The notes under the pieces were generated by a model. It was not told the DNA's origin and ran no database searches. It saw nothing but the letters and a program-made list of their open reading frames with translations. A stretch of 64,000 bases of DNA from positions 75,771,150 through 75,835,149 of the forward strand of contig JARZZO010000002.1 in assembly GCA_030544215.1 (NCBI GenBank), read 5' to 3'. The stretch is from Zantedeschia hybrid cultivar. Its lineage: Eukaryota; Streptophyta; Magnoliopsida; Alismatales; Araceae. Position 1 is the first letter of the stretch. Every line of letters starts with the position of its first letter. A program made the translations under genes and the position numbers. Positions 22,838 to 33,649 of the stretch are shown one piece after another.

Positions 22838-25800
22838 TTATTTAGTTAGGCAGTTCGAACCTGTGCCAACGTTAATGTTCTCCTTCGAATTTGCTGCAGA
22901 GGGAAAGGTTGGCAATAGTGAAGGAGTCCATTGAGGAGAAGGAACATTCGCTAGATATTCCGAAGAGTCCTCTACAAGCGATGGAGTACCTTTCTCGTTC
23001 CTGGAGTCCGTCTTCCTCGGACTTCTTTCAGATACTATCACTAAACGTAAGGAACATAAAGCCCCATGAAATGGTGATTTGGCAAATCTTTTTTATCCGC
23101 ATGACCTCACTTTATAAATTAATTGTCGACCTTAGATCTATAGGAGTCATAAATAAAACGATTAGCATAAAGTTTGAGACATGAAGAGTACTTTAAATTT
23201 TGGGTGCAGAGCATGTTGCCGCCATCAGGGGACGACGTGCTAGAGCAGGAGGGCAAGATCGAGGGGGAGGACACCAAGAAGGCCATGTTCCTTGTCAACA
23301 AGAGCAAGAGAATGAGGGTGGACGACATATGGGTACGTCTAGCTACTTTCCTATGTACACCTATACTTCACCTCCACAAGAACACCCAGCACACCACAAA
23401 AGTGGATCCTCTAGACTCAAGTAGCAAGCAGCTAACGTAGGGAAAAATATCCTATGGACCTCTGAGCCCCACTTTGATAACATAATAGGTTATCTAGAAT
23501 TATTTGTACCGGTATTGCTTATTTCAAAATAAGAGACGTTTTCACTTTGATAACATGGGATTCACTGGCGAAATAAGTAGAATAAGTAATTCTTAGGTGT
23601 AGAGTGGAATTGCTTATTCTTCTTATCTAGATAATAAGCAATTTTGACACGGTACAACCCATTCCGTTTGTCAGCCTAGAATTAGTCTTATTCTAAGAAT
23701 AAGACTGCTTATTCTTCTCTTATTCTCCTCCCCACTTTGATTGTAGAATAAGTTATTCAGAATTATTTATCTGGAATAAAGCATATTAGAATAAGGAGTG
23801 TTTCGGTTTGATAATTTTCTGAGCTCCATTGACGGAATAAGAAGAATGCACAATTCTTGGGTCTAGGGTGGAATGACTTAGTCTCCTTATTCTGGTATAA
23901 GTAATTCTAACACGATATAAGCCATTCCGTCTGTCAAATTAGAATTAACCTTATTCTAAAATAAGAGGCTTTATTCTTCTCCTATTCTACAATCAAAGTG
24001 GCACTATTGAATAAGCATTAGAAAATGAATCCTCTCAGTGTAGCTATTGACCGAGTTTAGTCAGTGTACTGAGGTGGAGGAAGACTTTCCTATTGGAACG
24101 AGATCATTTGGACCCTTTTCTTCTGGACCTCAGTGCAACCCAAGACTCAACAAAAGAGAGACAAATGGGTCATTTGTATTTGAAGTGATAGGACCAATCA
24201 AGTACAACACCTTTTGTTGAGTCTGGACGCGCATCGAGGTCCAAACGAAATGGTCCAGACGATCTCGTTCCTTTTCCGCCCATCATTAAGCTTGCATGGG
24301 AGGATTTCTTTTCAAAAAGTGCCCCCACCCCGGTCAGTGCACTGACATAACTATGTCAATAGCTGCACCCAGGGGATCCATTCTCTTGAATTAAATTAAA
24401 GGTGTATTCATCATTCACTCAAAATAAAATATGAGAGAGTACACATGAAAGGATGGAGTAACAAGATTTTTTTATTTTTCTGTCCTTATAATCTTTCTAT
24501 ATATATTCTATATTCATCATTCAGCATTCATAGGGAATAGTTCTAACTATTTTAAGAAGCTTCATAACATAGAAAGAGTTGCTAGTTTTGCATTATCTAT
24601 GACAAAGCGAAGGCTGAATGAAATTTATCTTTGCCTATATATGATCTTGTCTCAGCCATGCCTCTCATCAATTGGAAGGCCCATCACATCATCTCACCAA
24701 AAGCATAAGCCACATAGAATTGGTTGGGTGAGTAGAAACAGACTTTGTGAACCAGAGTATATAAGCAATCCTCTCCCAACTTGATACTGACTTCTCTGCC
24801 TTCCACATATAGATGAATGTTGGGCACATGAAAGCCTGGTTTGGAGGAGAAATGCTGGGCAGCCTATTACGGACATGCAGAGAGAAGAGGAAGGAGGAGC
24901 TGAGGCTGCACATGACACAAGTCCATGCAGCTTTATCTGTCGCACAACTTGCCGCTGCCGTCGCCGGCAATGTGGGCGACAACGGCCAACATCAGCTTCA
25001 TAGCAAGAATTCAGTGGCTGGGGATACCTTAGACAGTAAGATGAATGTTGTTGTTGCCTCGGCGGCCGCTCTAGTAGCCACAGTATGCGCCGAGGCTGCT
25101 GAGTCGGTCGGAGCTAGCAGAGCCCACATCGCCTTCGCCATGAACTCGGGCTTAGCTGCACAGACTCCTGCCGACATGCTCACCCTCACTGCCACAGCTG
25201 CAACTTGTAATACAATAAGCCCAAGCACCTAAACTCATACTCTTCTATACTCTTTGAAGTAGAACCCCACCCAAGGGAGGCTCTATTCAGTCCTCCAGTT
25301 CTCTAGGCTATTCTATTGGGCAGTCAGATGGCATGTGTGCGTGTATGGCACGCACTGATTCATATGAATACTTGGCAGTTGAAGTTCGCTAGTGCATGCT
25401 CTTGCACGAACAGCACAACCCGCCTTAGTTTAAATCAACATATAAATTATATATAATATTAGCTCAAATATTGACCTAGAACTTGCTTCTTTACTTTGGA
25501 GACTACTGACTCGTACGTCTGATGTTGATGCTACTAGGTTTGCGAGGGGCTGCTACACTCAAACTGAGAGCTTGTGCCTCTAGTGGACATGTTCATGAGG
25601 AGGGCCAGGGGATGCTTGCAAAAGGTGTTGAGCTCCCCATCAGGACACCTCCAGGTAAGGGTCATAGCTGGGAACCTGTGTCTACATCATTGCTCTCTTG
25701 GTCATGTCATATTGTTAATTTTCATCTGAGCATTTGGGTGCACCCCTCTCAATTTGAATCTCATATTCATTTTTATTGAATGGGCAGGAAGGATTCATAA

Positions 25801-27194
25801 CCGCATGGTGTGGGTCTACCCCAAGCATGACAAGCTAATGCTAAGGTTGGGGAAGAAGTATTTGCAGGGTGCCCTAACCACATACAAAGAGTGTAAGATC
25901 TTTATTTCAGAAATAGTTGTTCAATGAGTGATTCACATAAAGTGTTTAGACCCTCTCAATACTAGGAGGACCATACTCTAGCTAATAGACTAACCAAAGA
26001 GGAGCTATGCCCCCCATTTAGAAAGGAGTAACACTTGCCGCAGCAAGTTGCTACACTGCATGGGGATATAACCTCAATTTTTTATTTTTTTATCTTTTTA
26101 AATCTTTTTGAAGTTTGACCCATGTCCGACATGTTCATTCCGATAAGCCAAAAAAAAAAATCTAAAAAATTAAAAATTGAACTCCTTTAATTGGGCTCAT
26201 CTTATTAAGGATGTTTTTTTTTTTTTTTTCTTGTGACTTATTTTTTGATTTTTTTGAATCATCTTATATCAGAGATTAAATTGTATGGATATGTCGAATA
26301 TTATGGACCCAACCTTAATAACTTTTCAAAAATTAAAAAATTAAAAACGAGGCCGTGCGTCAGATACAATGCAGCAAGTATAACTCTTTAATGATCAGGT
26401 CCTCTTCTAGAGTGTTGAAGTCTAGTCCTCCCAACATTCAGAGAAACAAACTCACATAAATATGATAGTGCTTCCAAATATATACCCCTGAGAACCAACA
26501 CCTGACTGCCACATACTGTTATAAACACTCCCGTCATTTTCCAGAAGGTTGTGGTTGTATCCAGCCTCCTAATCAAACTGCAGTAAGTAGTATGATAGAA
26601 AGAATTTGATATTTTGTATATATATGCCCTTGACTTCACCGGAGTTGACAGAATCTAAACATATATATACGGTCAAAGTTAACGAAATGTTAATAGAAGA
26701 GTACAACCACAACCTTTCGAAAACTATCAGGGGTTTGGAACAATAGGAGTCAGGGATATACATACGAATGTGATGGTGTATGAATTGGACTGTAAATACA
26801 AAAATTCCAAAAATGATTTGTCTTGCCTTAACTACTAGAAGATCTGGTAATATGTGTGTTATATTTTAAGTACATAATATTTGTTGTCCAAGAAGACATA
26901 TACTGTAGTGAACAATACATCTCTAAGGGAAGAAAGGGAAGAGGGCAAAGATATATAGTGAAGAATTCCTGAAATGTCATATTTGATGTGCGTTACCTCC
27001 TATTTGCAGATAGAATTATTAAGGCCGGAGAGGACACAATAGAAGGGGGCATCGACATCTATGGCTTCTTCTTGTTAACTCTTGGCACCACGGTGGGAAC
27101 CATTGAGGTGCTATTCGACAATGAGAGGCAACGGAAGATTTGGAAGTCCACCATTTCTCACCTTCTTTGTGATCATGAGATGTTCACTCTCTAG
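22296..27194 (+). CDS. VAN3-binding protein / FORKED-like (DUF828 plus PH-like domain)
   Basis: Seven exons: 22296-22370, 22900-23046, 23210-23332, 24813-25206, 25538-25654, 25788-25892 and 27010-27194 (TAG). All junctions are GT-AG and in phase, giving 381 residues from an ATG at 22296. The N-terminal DUF828 (auxin canalisation) region has MEYLSRSWSPSSSDFFQIL, a Lys/Glu-rich linker, then an Ala-rich segment (VHAALSVAQLAAAVAG, AAALVATVCAEAAESVGA) and LRGAATLKLRA. The C-terminal half is a PH-like domain (MVWVYPKHDKLMLRL, TTVGTIEVLF, RKIWKSTISHLL). Relatives bind the ARF-GAP VAN3/SFC and act at the trans-Golgi and plasma membrane in auxin-dependent vein patterning. That role is inherited from the family, not shown here. 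The PH strand-loop region after GALTTYKE is shorter than in most members I know, so a small exon may be missing from this model or lost. Confidence 0.85.
22779..22833. repeat. (TA)n microsatellite in intron 1
   Basis: About 27 uninterrupted TA units, ending 66 bp before exon 2 of the VAN3-binding-like gene. It is likely to vary in length between individuals. Confidence 0.9.
23467..24002. mobile_element. Tandem dimer of a MITE
   Basis: Two direct copies (about 23467-23730 and 23731-24002) share the order ATTCACTGGCG or CATTGACGG, then AGTGGAAT or GGTGGAAT, then GACACGGTA or AACACGATA, then CATTCCGT and TTATTCT. The CCCACTTTGATTGTAGAATA that begins copy 2 reappears inverted at the right end, so one terminal sequence is shared at the junction. 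It lies in intron 3 of the VAN3-binding-like gene. Confidence 0.6.
26019..26390. mobile_element. MITE of the AGTAACACTTGCTGCA family
   Basis: Left end AAAGGAGTAACACTTGCCGCA and right end (read inward) AAAGAGTTATACTTGCTGCA form imperfect inverted repeats around an AT-rich body with poly(A) and poly(T) tracts. It lies in intron 6 of the VAN3-binding-like gene. Relatives are at 42441-42823 and 60739-60997, and a right-end match lies near 42210. Confidence 0.5.
26450..26790. mobile_element. Long-TIR MITE, TATATACCCCTGA family
   Basis: Arms of roughly 100 bp pair in inverse orientation: ATATATACCCCTGAGAACC..AGAAGGTTGTGGTTGTA on the left, and on the right (read inward) GTATATCCCTGACTCC..GAAAGGTTGTGGTTGTA. 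Related long-arm copies occur near 34750-35060, 44560-45230 and 52466-52835. Confidence 0.5.
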
Positions 27195-27399
27195 TTTTCT
27201 ATCTCTATGTTTATCCACATGAATGAAAGATCAGCAAATTGTTTGTACTTGTAAAACATGCTAATATCTTTGTGTCTAGCAAATTAGCGATTATTCTTTT
27301 GTCCCTATTTCTTTTATCCCTATTTACTCTGCTTGTAAGGCCAAATGGGGGGATATATATCAAGCAACATTATAAAATTGCGAAAGTACCGCCTAACAA

Positions 27400-28575
27400 T
27401 ACATACGATAGCTACCGGTCATTGGACCTCCTACCTGCTCTACTCTAGGCTCCTTCTCCAGCGTTCCCTAAGGATGGGAGGGGGTGCTCGCCTCACGGAG
27501 GACCTCCCTCCCCCATCCTTCTCTCCCTCTCAGCAGGACCGCTCTCCTTTTTTGGGAATTTTTGTATCTCCATTAGAAGATTTTGTCAGGTAAACTTTTA
27601 AGTTCATCTGGATCGGTCTGTTACGTTAGACAGATTATTACATTTCCTTTTGTATTCCTACCTCTTCATCTTGTCACTCTATTCGGTTGTCTTCATCTTT
27701 ATTTTGGTTGGTAGATTTTGTTTTCTCCAGTTCCAAACTTGTTATCCCTACTTTGTTTGCGCTCTTATCCCATCTATCTAACTGCTTCCTTTCGAGTTCG
27801 AACACCTCCACCGAGCAATATGACTCTTTAACTTAGAGTCCCTCCCTGTGTGGGTTCGATCGGTTGCTCTTCGTGATCATTTGCTGCCATGAAGGAGGTT
27901 GTGAAAGTTAGACTTCGATCATCTCTAGAGCAGGTTATTCGGTTTCTTCATTGGCAATTTGGGCAGCTCCTCCGGTTAGTGGCGGATCCAACGTTAATTC
28001 AATGGGGTCTTGGAGTCTCACTGGATTTTGCCAAGTCTACTGACTCAGTCTAATGCAGTATCGTCTGGGATCCTCCTGACCTAATCTAGGACCCCACTGA
28101 CTCAACCTAGGATCCCATATGGCCTAACCTAAGACTCCATTGACTTTGTCATGCTTATGATTTAATGTCCGAGTGACCTCATTAAACAAAATTTCTACGT
28201 CTGCCGGTATCTCCGGCTTACCATCAACACCCTTCCAAGTGGAACCGTACTCTCCGAGCCATCCTCTTTCATCAGTTAGTAACTTGACGTGTAGCTGTAA
28301 CGTTCTTCTCCTCCAGAAGGAAGCCTCCGGGATGTTTGTGGGGTTATTCACTATGTATGCTACCTTGTTATTTCTTATTATGTTGCTGGTGGTAGAGGAT
28401 GATCTCAGCAGTACCAGTTCTTCCTTTTTCTTGGGATAAGACGTGTAACAGGGTGAACTTTATTTGAGATCGGTGCATGTATGATTTGTACTGGGTGGTT
28501 GGCTTCAAAATCTGTGTTGTAATGGTTTCATAGATGAATGTAATAACTTATGTTTTCCATTCAAAAAAAAAAAAA
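27400..28575 (+). mobile_element. Poly(A) retroposon with 17-bp target duplication
   Basis: The insert ends in about 16 A residues and is flanked by AAAGTACCGCCTAACAA (27383-27399) and AAAGTACTGCCGAACAA (28576-28592), a 15 of 17 match. This is the signature of target-primed reverse transcription. No reverse transcriptase is readable inside, so it is a 5'-truncated LINE, a LINE-mobilised transcript or a large non-autonomous element. Text around 27990-28150 (GTTAGTGGCGGATCCAACG and following) has a distant match near 60000. It lies about 200 bp beyond the stop of the VAN3-binding-like gene. Confidence 0.65.
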
Positions 28576-28592
28576 AAAGTACTGCCGAACAA

Positions 28593-29337
28593 ACACCAGA
28601 CGATCTAATGTTTAGAAACGAATTTTAATTTTGTACTAAAAGTAACATTAAGTAGATGACCGGTCTTTTTTGGCTAAACCTTATTGGTTATATTTAAACT
28701 GGAGTTTAGGCAAAGGCTTAAATGGAAGGCTGATGGTAAGCACTTATGGACAATATAATTTTAAATTTTGGATGCAAAACTTAATACCCAAGTCGCAGAA
28801 AATATAGGGACGAACTAAAAAACTAAGACCTTTGACCTCTCCAATTCAACGACCTGTCATACTTTTCTTGTTCTAATTTATTTCCTTCAGCTATGGTAGA
28901 AAACCAATGCTCTATAAACCTGCTGATCCAATGCTCTAAATATTAACTAAAATGAGACTTAATGACAATTGTACTAGAGCTACTCAAAGTTGCCTTTCAT
29001 TCAACTAGTAATCCAGTGTGTGTTATCAAGCATACACAGCATATATAGGCAAAAGGAGCTCTCTTTTTGCTTGTACAACAGAGAAAATTCTTCTCCCAAA
29101 AGAATAAACAAATGAGGCTGCAATGTTGGAGTGAAGGAACCTTCGTCTTCAATGCGATTACTCTTCTGAACATGGTGATAAATGGCTTGGAAACTATTGC
29201 AACCCGCGAGTGAGAAGATGTGGGAATTAGCATGACCGCACGGCTACAAGGATATTACTGTTCCCCACTTTCAGTCCCAATTTCCAGGTTGTGAGATAGA
29301 TAAAAATTTGAAGTAAGATTCATAATGATCAGATAAT
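28593..29337. other. Intergenic, nothing recognised
   Basis: AT-rich sequence with short open frames only. No repeat termini or protein similarity seen. Confidence 0.5.
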
Positions 29338-29351
29338 ATGGCACATATTTC

Positions 29352-29660
29352 CTTTTTCTTTTTTTCTTTTTTTTGAAGGGTGGCACAGGGGCCATATATA
29401 TACAAGTATTTATAAGCAACCAGACCTCCAACCGAGTGGAACCCGATAGATCCTCCAAATATTTTAGAGCGAATTTCGAAACGGTCGAAAGTTCCGCCTA
29501 ATTAGGCGAGGATTCCAGGTCGAACTGATTTTCTAAAAGTAATCCCACGGACCAAGGGATAAATATCCCAACAACACCTAAAACTGCATGGATAGAGTCG
29601 AACCTGCCACCTCTCGAATGATAGGTAGGTGGTGAACCAACTCCCCTAGGGAGCCAGTTC
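29352..29660 (-). mobile_element. tRNA-derived SINE
   Basis: On the minus strand it starts near GAACTGGCTCCCTAGGGGAG and has an RNA polymerase III B box GGTTCGACTCT (29594-29604 on the plus strand as its complement). An A-box-like segment lies about 40 bp upstream of the B box, and the element ends in an A-rich tail. Target duplications ATGGCACATATTTC (29338-29351) and ATGTCACATATTTC (29661-29674) match at 13 of 14 bases. Body about 309 bp, no ORF. Confidence 0.8.
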
Positions 29661-29955
29661 ATGTCACATATTTCATTCTACAGTTGTTCGTTAATCAGTA
29701 ATAAACCATGAAGAGTCAATAGATTGGCTCTGGGCCTGCGAAAGCCCATGCCCGGCCCAACGCCAATTTTCTTAGCATGATCCGGTCCTTGGAAGCCTAC
29801 CTATGTTTTTATGAGAAGATGACAGAAGGAATTGAACAAACGAGGTCAGACGCACACCCTTCCCTCCTGGTGACGTATAATATTTATAAAGTATACAACA
29901 ACATGTCCACCTGCCCAAGCAGGGCTGGTACACAAGACAATCAAGGTACCTATCT

Positions 29956-30860
29956 TAGGGCTGTCAATGGGCCGGGTTGGCCCGTGGGCTTCTGGACTAG
30001 GCAATGTCGGGGTTAGATCTGAACCACTGTTTTCAGCCCGCAGGCCCAAAGCGGCCAACCTTTCTTGGCCCGTGGGCTTTGAAAGGAGCAGCGAGCTGAG
30101 CCCGTAAGCCCATAAGCTTGGCCCGATACCTCTCCCCCTCCCTTCCCTCCCTCACAACCACGCACGATGGCCCAATCCCCGCCAAGGGCGTCCATCATCG
30201 GCCACCTCCGCGCTTCGTGAGAAGTTGGTTCCGGCAAGATCTGTGCCATCACCGCCCTCACAGTCCCCGTGCTCTTCCACTGACCGTTCCTTGCCGTTCT
30301 CCGCCTTGATCTGTGGTCTCCATGCTCCACCTCCCTCTGCTGTTACACATCGTGTTTTGCCCCGATCTGCCGTCGTCGTGCTCCGTCGTCATGCGCCATG
30401 CTCTTTCATGATCCACCGTCGTTGTGCTCCACCTCGCTCTGCTCCAATCCATCCTCGAACTGTTGTCGCCATCATTTGCTCCTGACCCACCGCCGCCATG
30501 CTTGCCCTACTCCACCCTCGTTGTGCTCCGCCATCAACCAGGCACATGATCTCGCCCCCTAACGCCACCAACACCACATTCCGATTCCCCTGGACTTCTA
30601 GTTCTTATGGGTGGACGAGGCGGCGCAGATCTCGCCGGCGGGCCTAGGGTTGTTGCTAGATTGGAGCGGAGATGGAAGGGGAAGAAGGGAGCGGGTCGGG
30701 CCGGGCCCCTACGGGCATGCTAGTCATTTTGCGGGCTGGGTCGGGCCGGGTTGGGGAAGGGAAAAATAGGGCTTGGGCTTATCCTGTCCCTAACAGCTAA
30801 AACGCCGGGTCGGGATGGGTTTACTTTGGGCCGAGCTCAGGCCGGCCATTGACAGCCCTA
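29956..30860. mobile_element. Non-autonomous hAT-like element, GC-rich interior
   Basis: Termini TAGGGCTGTCAATGGGCC and, inward from the right, TAGGGCTGTCAATGGCCGG. Flanking octamers ACCTATCT (29948-29955) and ACGTATCT (30861-30868) match at 7 of 8. The subterminal parts are iterated GGGCCGGG/GGCCCG words. The core (30130-30600) is C-rich with repeated CCGTCGT and GCTCC words. The long open frames on both strands here come from composition and are not genes. Confidence 0.75.
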
Positions 30861-30879
30861 ACGTATCTTGTACATATTT

Positions 30880-31345
30880 GACAGGTGGTATGAAGAAAGG
30901 GTACGTAATACTTAGTGCACACTCCCGCGTGCTGGTGTGCGTATACCGCACGTTGATAGGCCAACAACAAGCCGTTCTCATGAAGAAATATAGATAGTGA
31001 GACCATATATGAAAGTGGCGTTGATGTAGGATCGGTGTTTGCTTCACTGGATCCGTCTGATACGCCCCCGCAAGCAGAACTTTCTCTAGAGGGAAGTTGC
31101 AGCTTGGATCGAAGATTGCAGAACCGAGTTGCCGTGAGACCTTTGGTCATGAGATCAGCCGGCTGATCAATGGAGGAGATGTACCGAACCTTAAGGATTC
31201 CAAGCCCTGACTAGATCACGTACACAGTGAACATCAAGTTCAATATGTTTTGTTGTAGCATGATAAACTAGGTTAGATGCAAGATATGCCACACCAACGT
31301 TGTCACACCATAATGTTGGGATTTGAGAAGGTGTGAACCAAGTCC
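30880..31345 (-). mobile_element. Copia 3' end (RNase H tail and LTR part)
   Basis: Minus-strand translation across about 31345-31060 gives a Copia RNase H end: PTLWCDNVG, YLASNLVYHATTKHIELDVH, then after stops LTKGLTATRFCNLRSKLQLPS-like text. Sequence from about 31060 down to 30880 would be the adjoining 3' LTR, but its ends are not clear. The rest of pol is absent. Confidence 0.6.
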
Positions 31346-31572
31346 GGATAGTGTGGGCCATGCCTTCTGGGTATGGTGTTAGTACGTGGTGTGGACTCTG
31401 ATGTACCTTCTTTATAAGTTATATGTGAGAAGAGATCTTCTCAGGTTAGACAGGAGTAATTAAGAGAGTGGACCAAATATTACAAAAAAATCTCTCATAT
31501 GACTTAAAAATTATTTAGCTAATATACTTATTATTTAATTATATTTATATTATACTTACACTAGTTATTTAT

Positions 31573-31812
31573 AGTTAAGTATATGTAACTATATTTATAC
31601 TATATATTTACTTATGGTAATTATATTTATATTTAATAGATTTAACTAATATATTGCCTACTTAATTATGTAACTTAACTACTAATTGGTATACTTAACT
31701 AATATATTTAGTTAAGTATATGTAACTATATTTATATTTTATATTTACTTAGTATAATTATATTTATATTAATATATTTAGCTAATATATTGCCTCCTTA
31801 ATTATGTAACTT
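31573..31812. repeat. AT-rich direct repeat, about 137-bp period
   Basis: AGTTAAGTATATGTAACTAT begins at 31573 and again at 31710, and both copies run on through TTTACTTA, AATTATATTTATAT and TAATATATTGCCT. It is part of an AT-rich tract from 31490 to 32000. Confidence 0.6.
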
Positions 31813-32019
31813 AAATATATAATTAACTATATCATACTTAGTTAATTATATTTAACAGTTTATTAGGTAGAAGTTATATTTAACTATAACTAATACATAA
31901 GTTGTATTATTACAATTATATAAGAAATATAAAGTTAAACATTGTCATTTTACTTTATAACTAACATTAATATAATATTGAACTATCAATATATTAACTA
32001 TAAGTTTAATATATAAAAA

Positions 32020-32215
32020 TGATTGGTGACGGCTAAAATCGCTATTTTAGCAACTATTAGCGACGGCATAACAAACACGTCGCAAGTATTTTTTATTAGC
32101 GAGGGATTTACTTTAGCCATCACTAATATCATTATTAGCTACAACTTTTAATTTAGCCGTGACTAAAAATTATAATGGCGAGGGTTGTCATTCCAACGTC
32201 GCTAATAAGGTGTTA
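32020..32215. repeat. TTAGCGACGGC-type repeat block
   Basis: Short words such as GGTGACGGCTAAAAT, TTAGCGACGGC, TTAGCGAGGG and CGTCGCTAATA occur in both orientations within about 200 bp. This is the look of subterminal repeats in plant CACTA transposons. No CACTA terminus is visible nearby, so it is a remnant. Confidence 0.4.
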
Positions 32216-32458
32216 ATCACTTTTAATTTATATGTATATCACCGAGTTTCAAATATTATTATAAATACTTCGGACAGTTTTAAAAGCTTTGCAGGTATAT
32301 CTTCTGTCAAAATGTCATTAATTGCAACTCAAAATGCCAGAAAAAATGAAAAAATCTATTGGCATAGTCATTTGGAGCTCACGGTGCTTTCAGGGGAAGA
32401 TTGCAACATATGATCAGTTATTGACGCGCAGCTGATCACTTTAATATTGGGCTGGAAG

Positions 32459-33048
32459 TAGGAATGTTGACTACTCGGTTCAAATCGAAAAATCAAACCT
32501 AACTGGTTAATTTAGTTTGGTTTGTTTGGTTTGAATTTCTAAAAATTTCAATTTAATTTGAAATTAAATTGAATTAATAAATTTGGTTTAGTTTAATTTT
32601 TCTTGTTCATAAATCAAATCAACCCGAATAAATCGAATTACGTTAAAATGGTATAATATAAATATTAAATTCTTACATTAAGTGTGACTTTACCTAAGTT
32701 ATAAAATATAAAATATAAAATTATTTTTAAATAATATCTTTTAGAATGTCATCTTGTACAAAAAAAAGTTGAGTCCTTAATAAAATAAGATGTTTAACTA
32801 TAATAGTCTATTTTGAGACTTAAACCTCCAAATAATATTTTTTAATAATTATTTTTAAAAAATAATATTAAACTAAATTATTTAACCATAGTGACCCATT
32901 ATAAGGTCCAAACCTCAAACTAAACCGAACTAATCGAATTATTTCGGTTTTAAGGTTTGATTTGATTCAGTTTGACTCTCCACTTCTGTTTGATTTGGCT
33001 CCTAAAATTATCCTTAAATTGCATCAAACCAAACTGTGAACAATCCTA
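32459..33048. mobile_element. Non-autonomous hAT-like element, GGTTTGGTTT family, copy 1
   Basis: Left end TAGGAATGTTGACTACTCGG, right end (inward) TAGGATTGTTCACAGTTTGG. Flanking octamers GCTGGAAG and GCTAGAGG agree at 6 of 8. The interior opens and closes with GGTTTGGTTTGATTT-type words and has an AT-rich middle shared with 51586-52186, including TTGAGTCCTTAATAAAATA and ATAGTGACCCATTA. Confidence 0.7.
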
Positions 33049-33056
33049 GCTAGAGG

Positions 33057-33649
33057 GAAGTCTCACTGTGGAGAGTGGGTTGTAGAGAAAGATTACTTCA
33101 AGTTTGAGACTATAAATTGAGTCCAATATCCATATCGTTTGAATTTTGAACGGACAACTATAAAAAAGAAGAAAAAAACGATAAAAGAGAGGAATTTAAT
33201 TAACCCCCTTTTTGATGTATATTTGTGATAGACTGTGTGAGCACAGGCGGTCTCCTATGATTAAGAGCTTGGATCTTCTCAGTATGATCACGGAGGGAAC
33301 TCAAACAGTAATCAATCTAGGTATGCCACCTGTAAAACAGGTTTGTCAACTAAGATGTACCTCGTCGTAGTTTGTTACTTTTTTTTTTATTCTGTTAATT
33401 TTTCATACAATTCCGAACACATAAATATAATCAAGAAAATAATATTATTATAATAATTTAAAATATGCCTCAATGTATATGCCTAGATACAATCCAAATC
33501 AATACACAAATATATACCCGGGTGCACGTAAATACAATTCAAATTATATAAATACAACTAGTTATATTTAAATGATCTCAGTTGTATTTAGAAATGGAAA
33601 AAATTTGGAACACAGAAAAACTAGCAGGCTGCAACAGAACATGTCTCGA
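33057..33649. other. Intergenic AT-rich DNA
   Basis: No gene or bounded repeat recognised. Confidence 0.45.

Noticed and set aside
30118..30577. Overlapping open frames on both strands in a GC-rich tract
   Set aside because: They lie inside a hAT-like element with clear ends, are Pro/Ser/Arg-rich in every frame, and reflect composition rather than coding.
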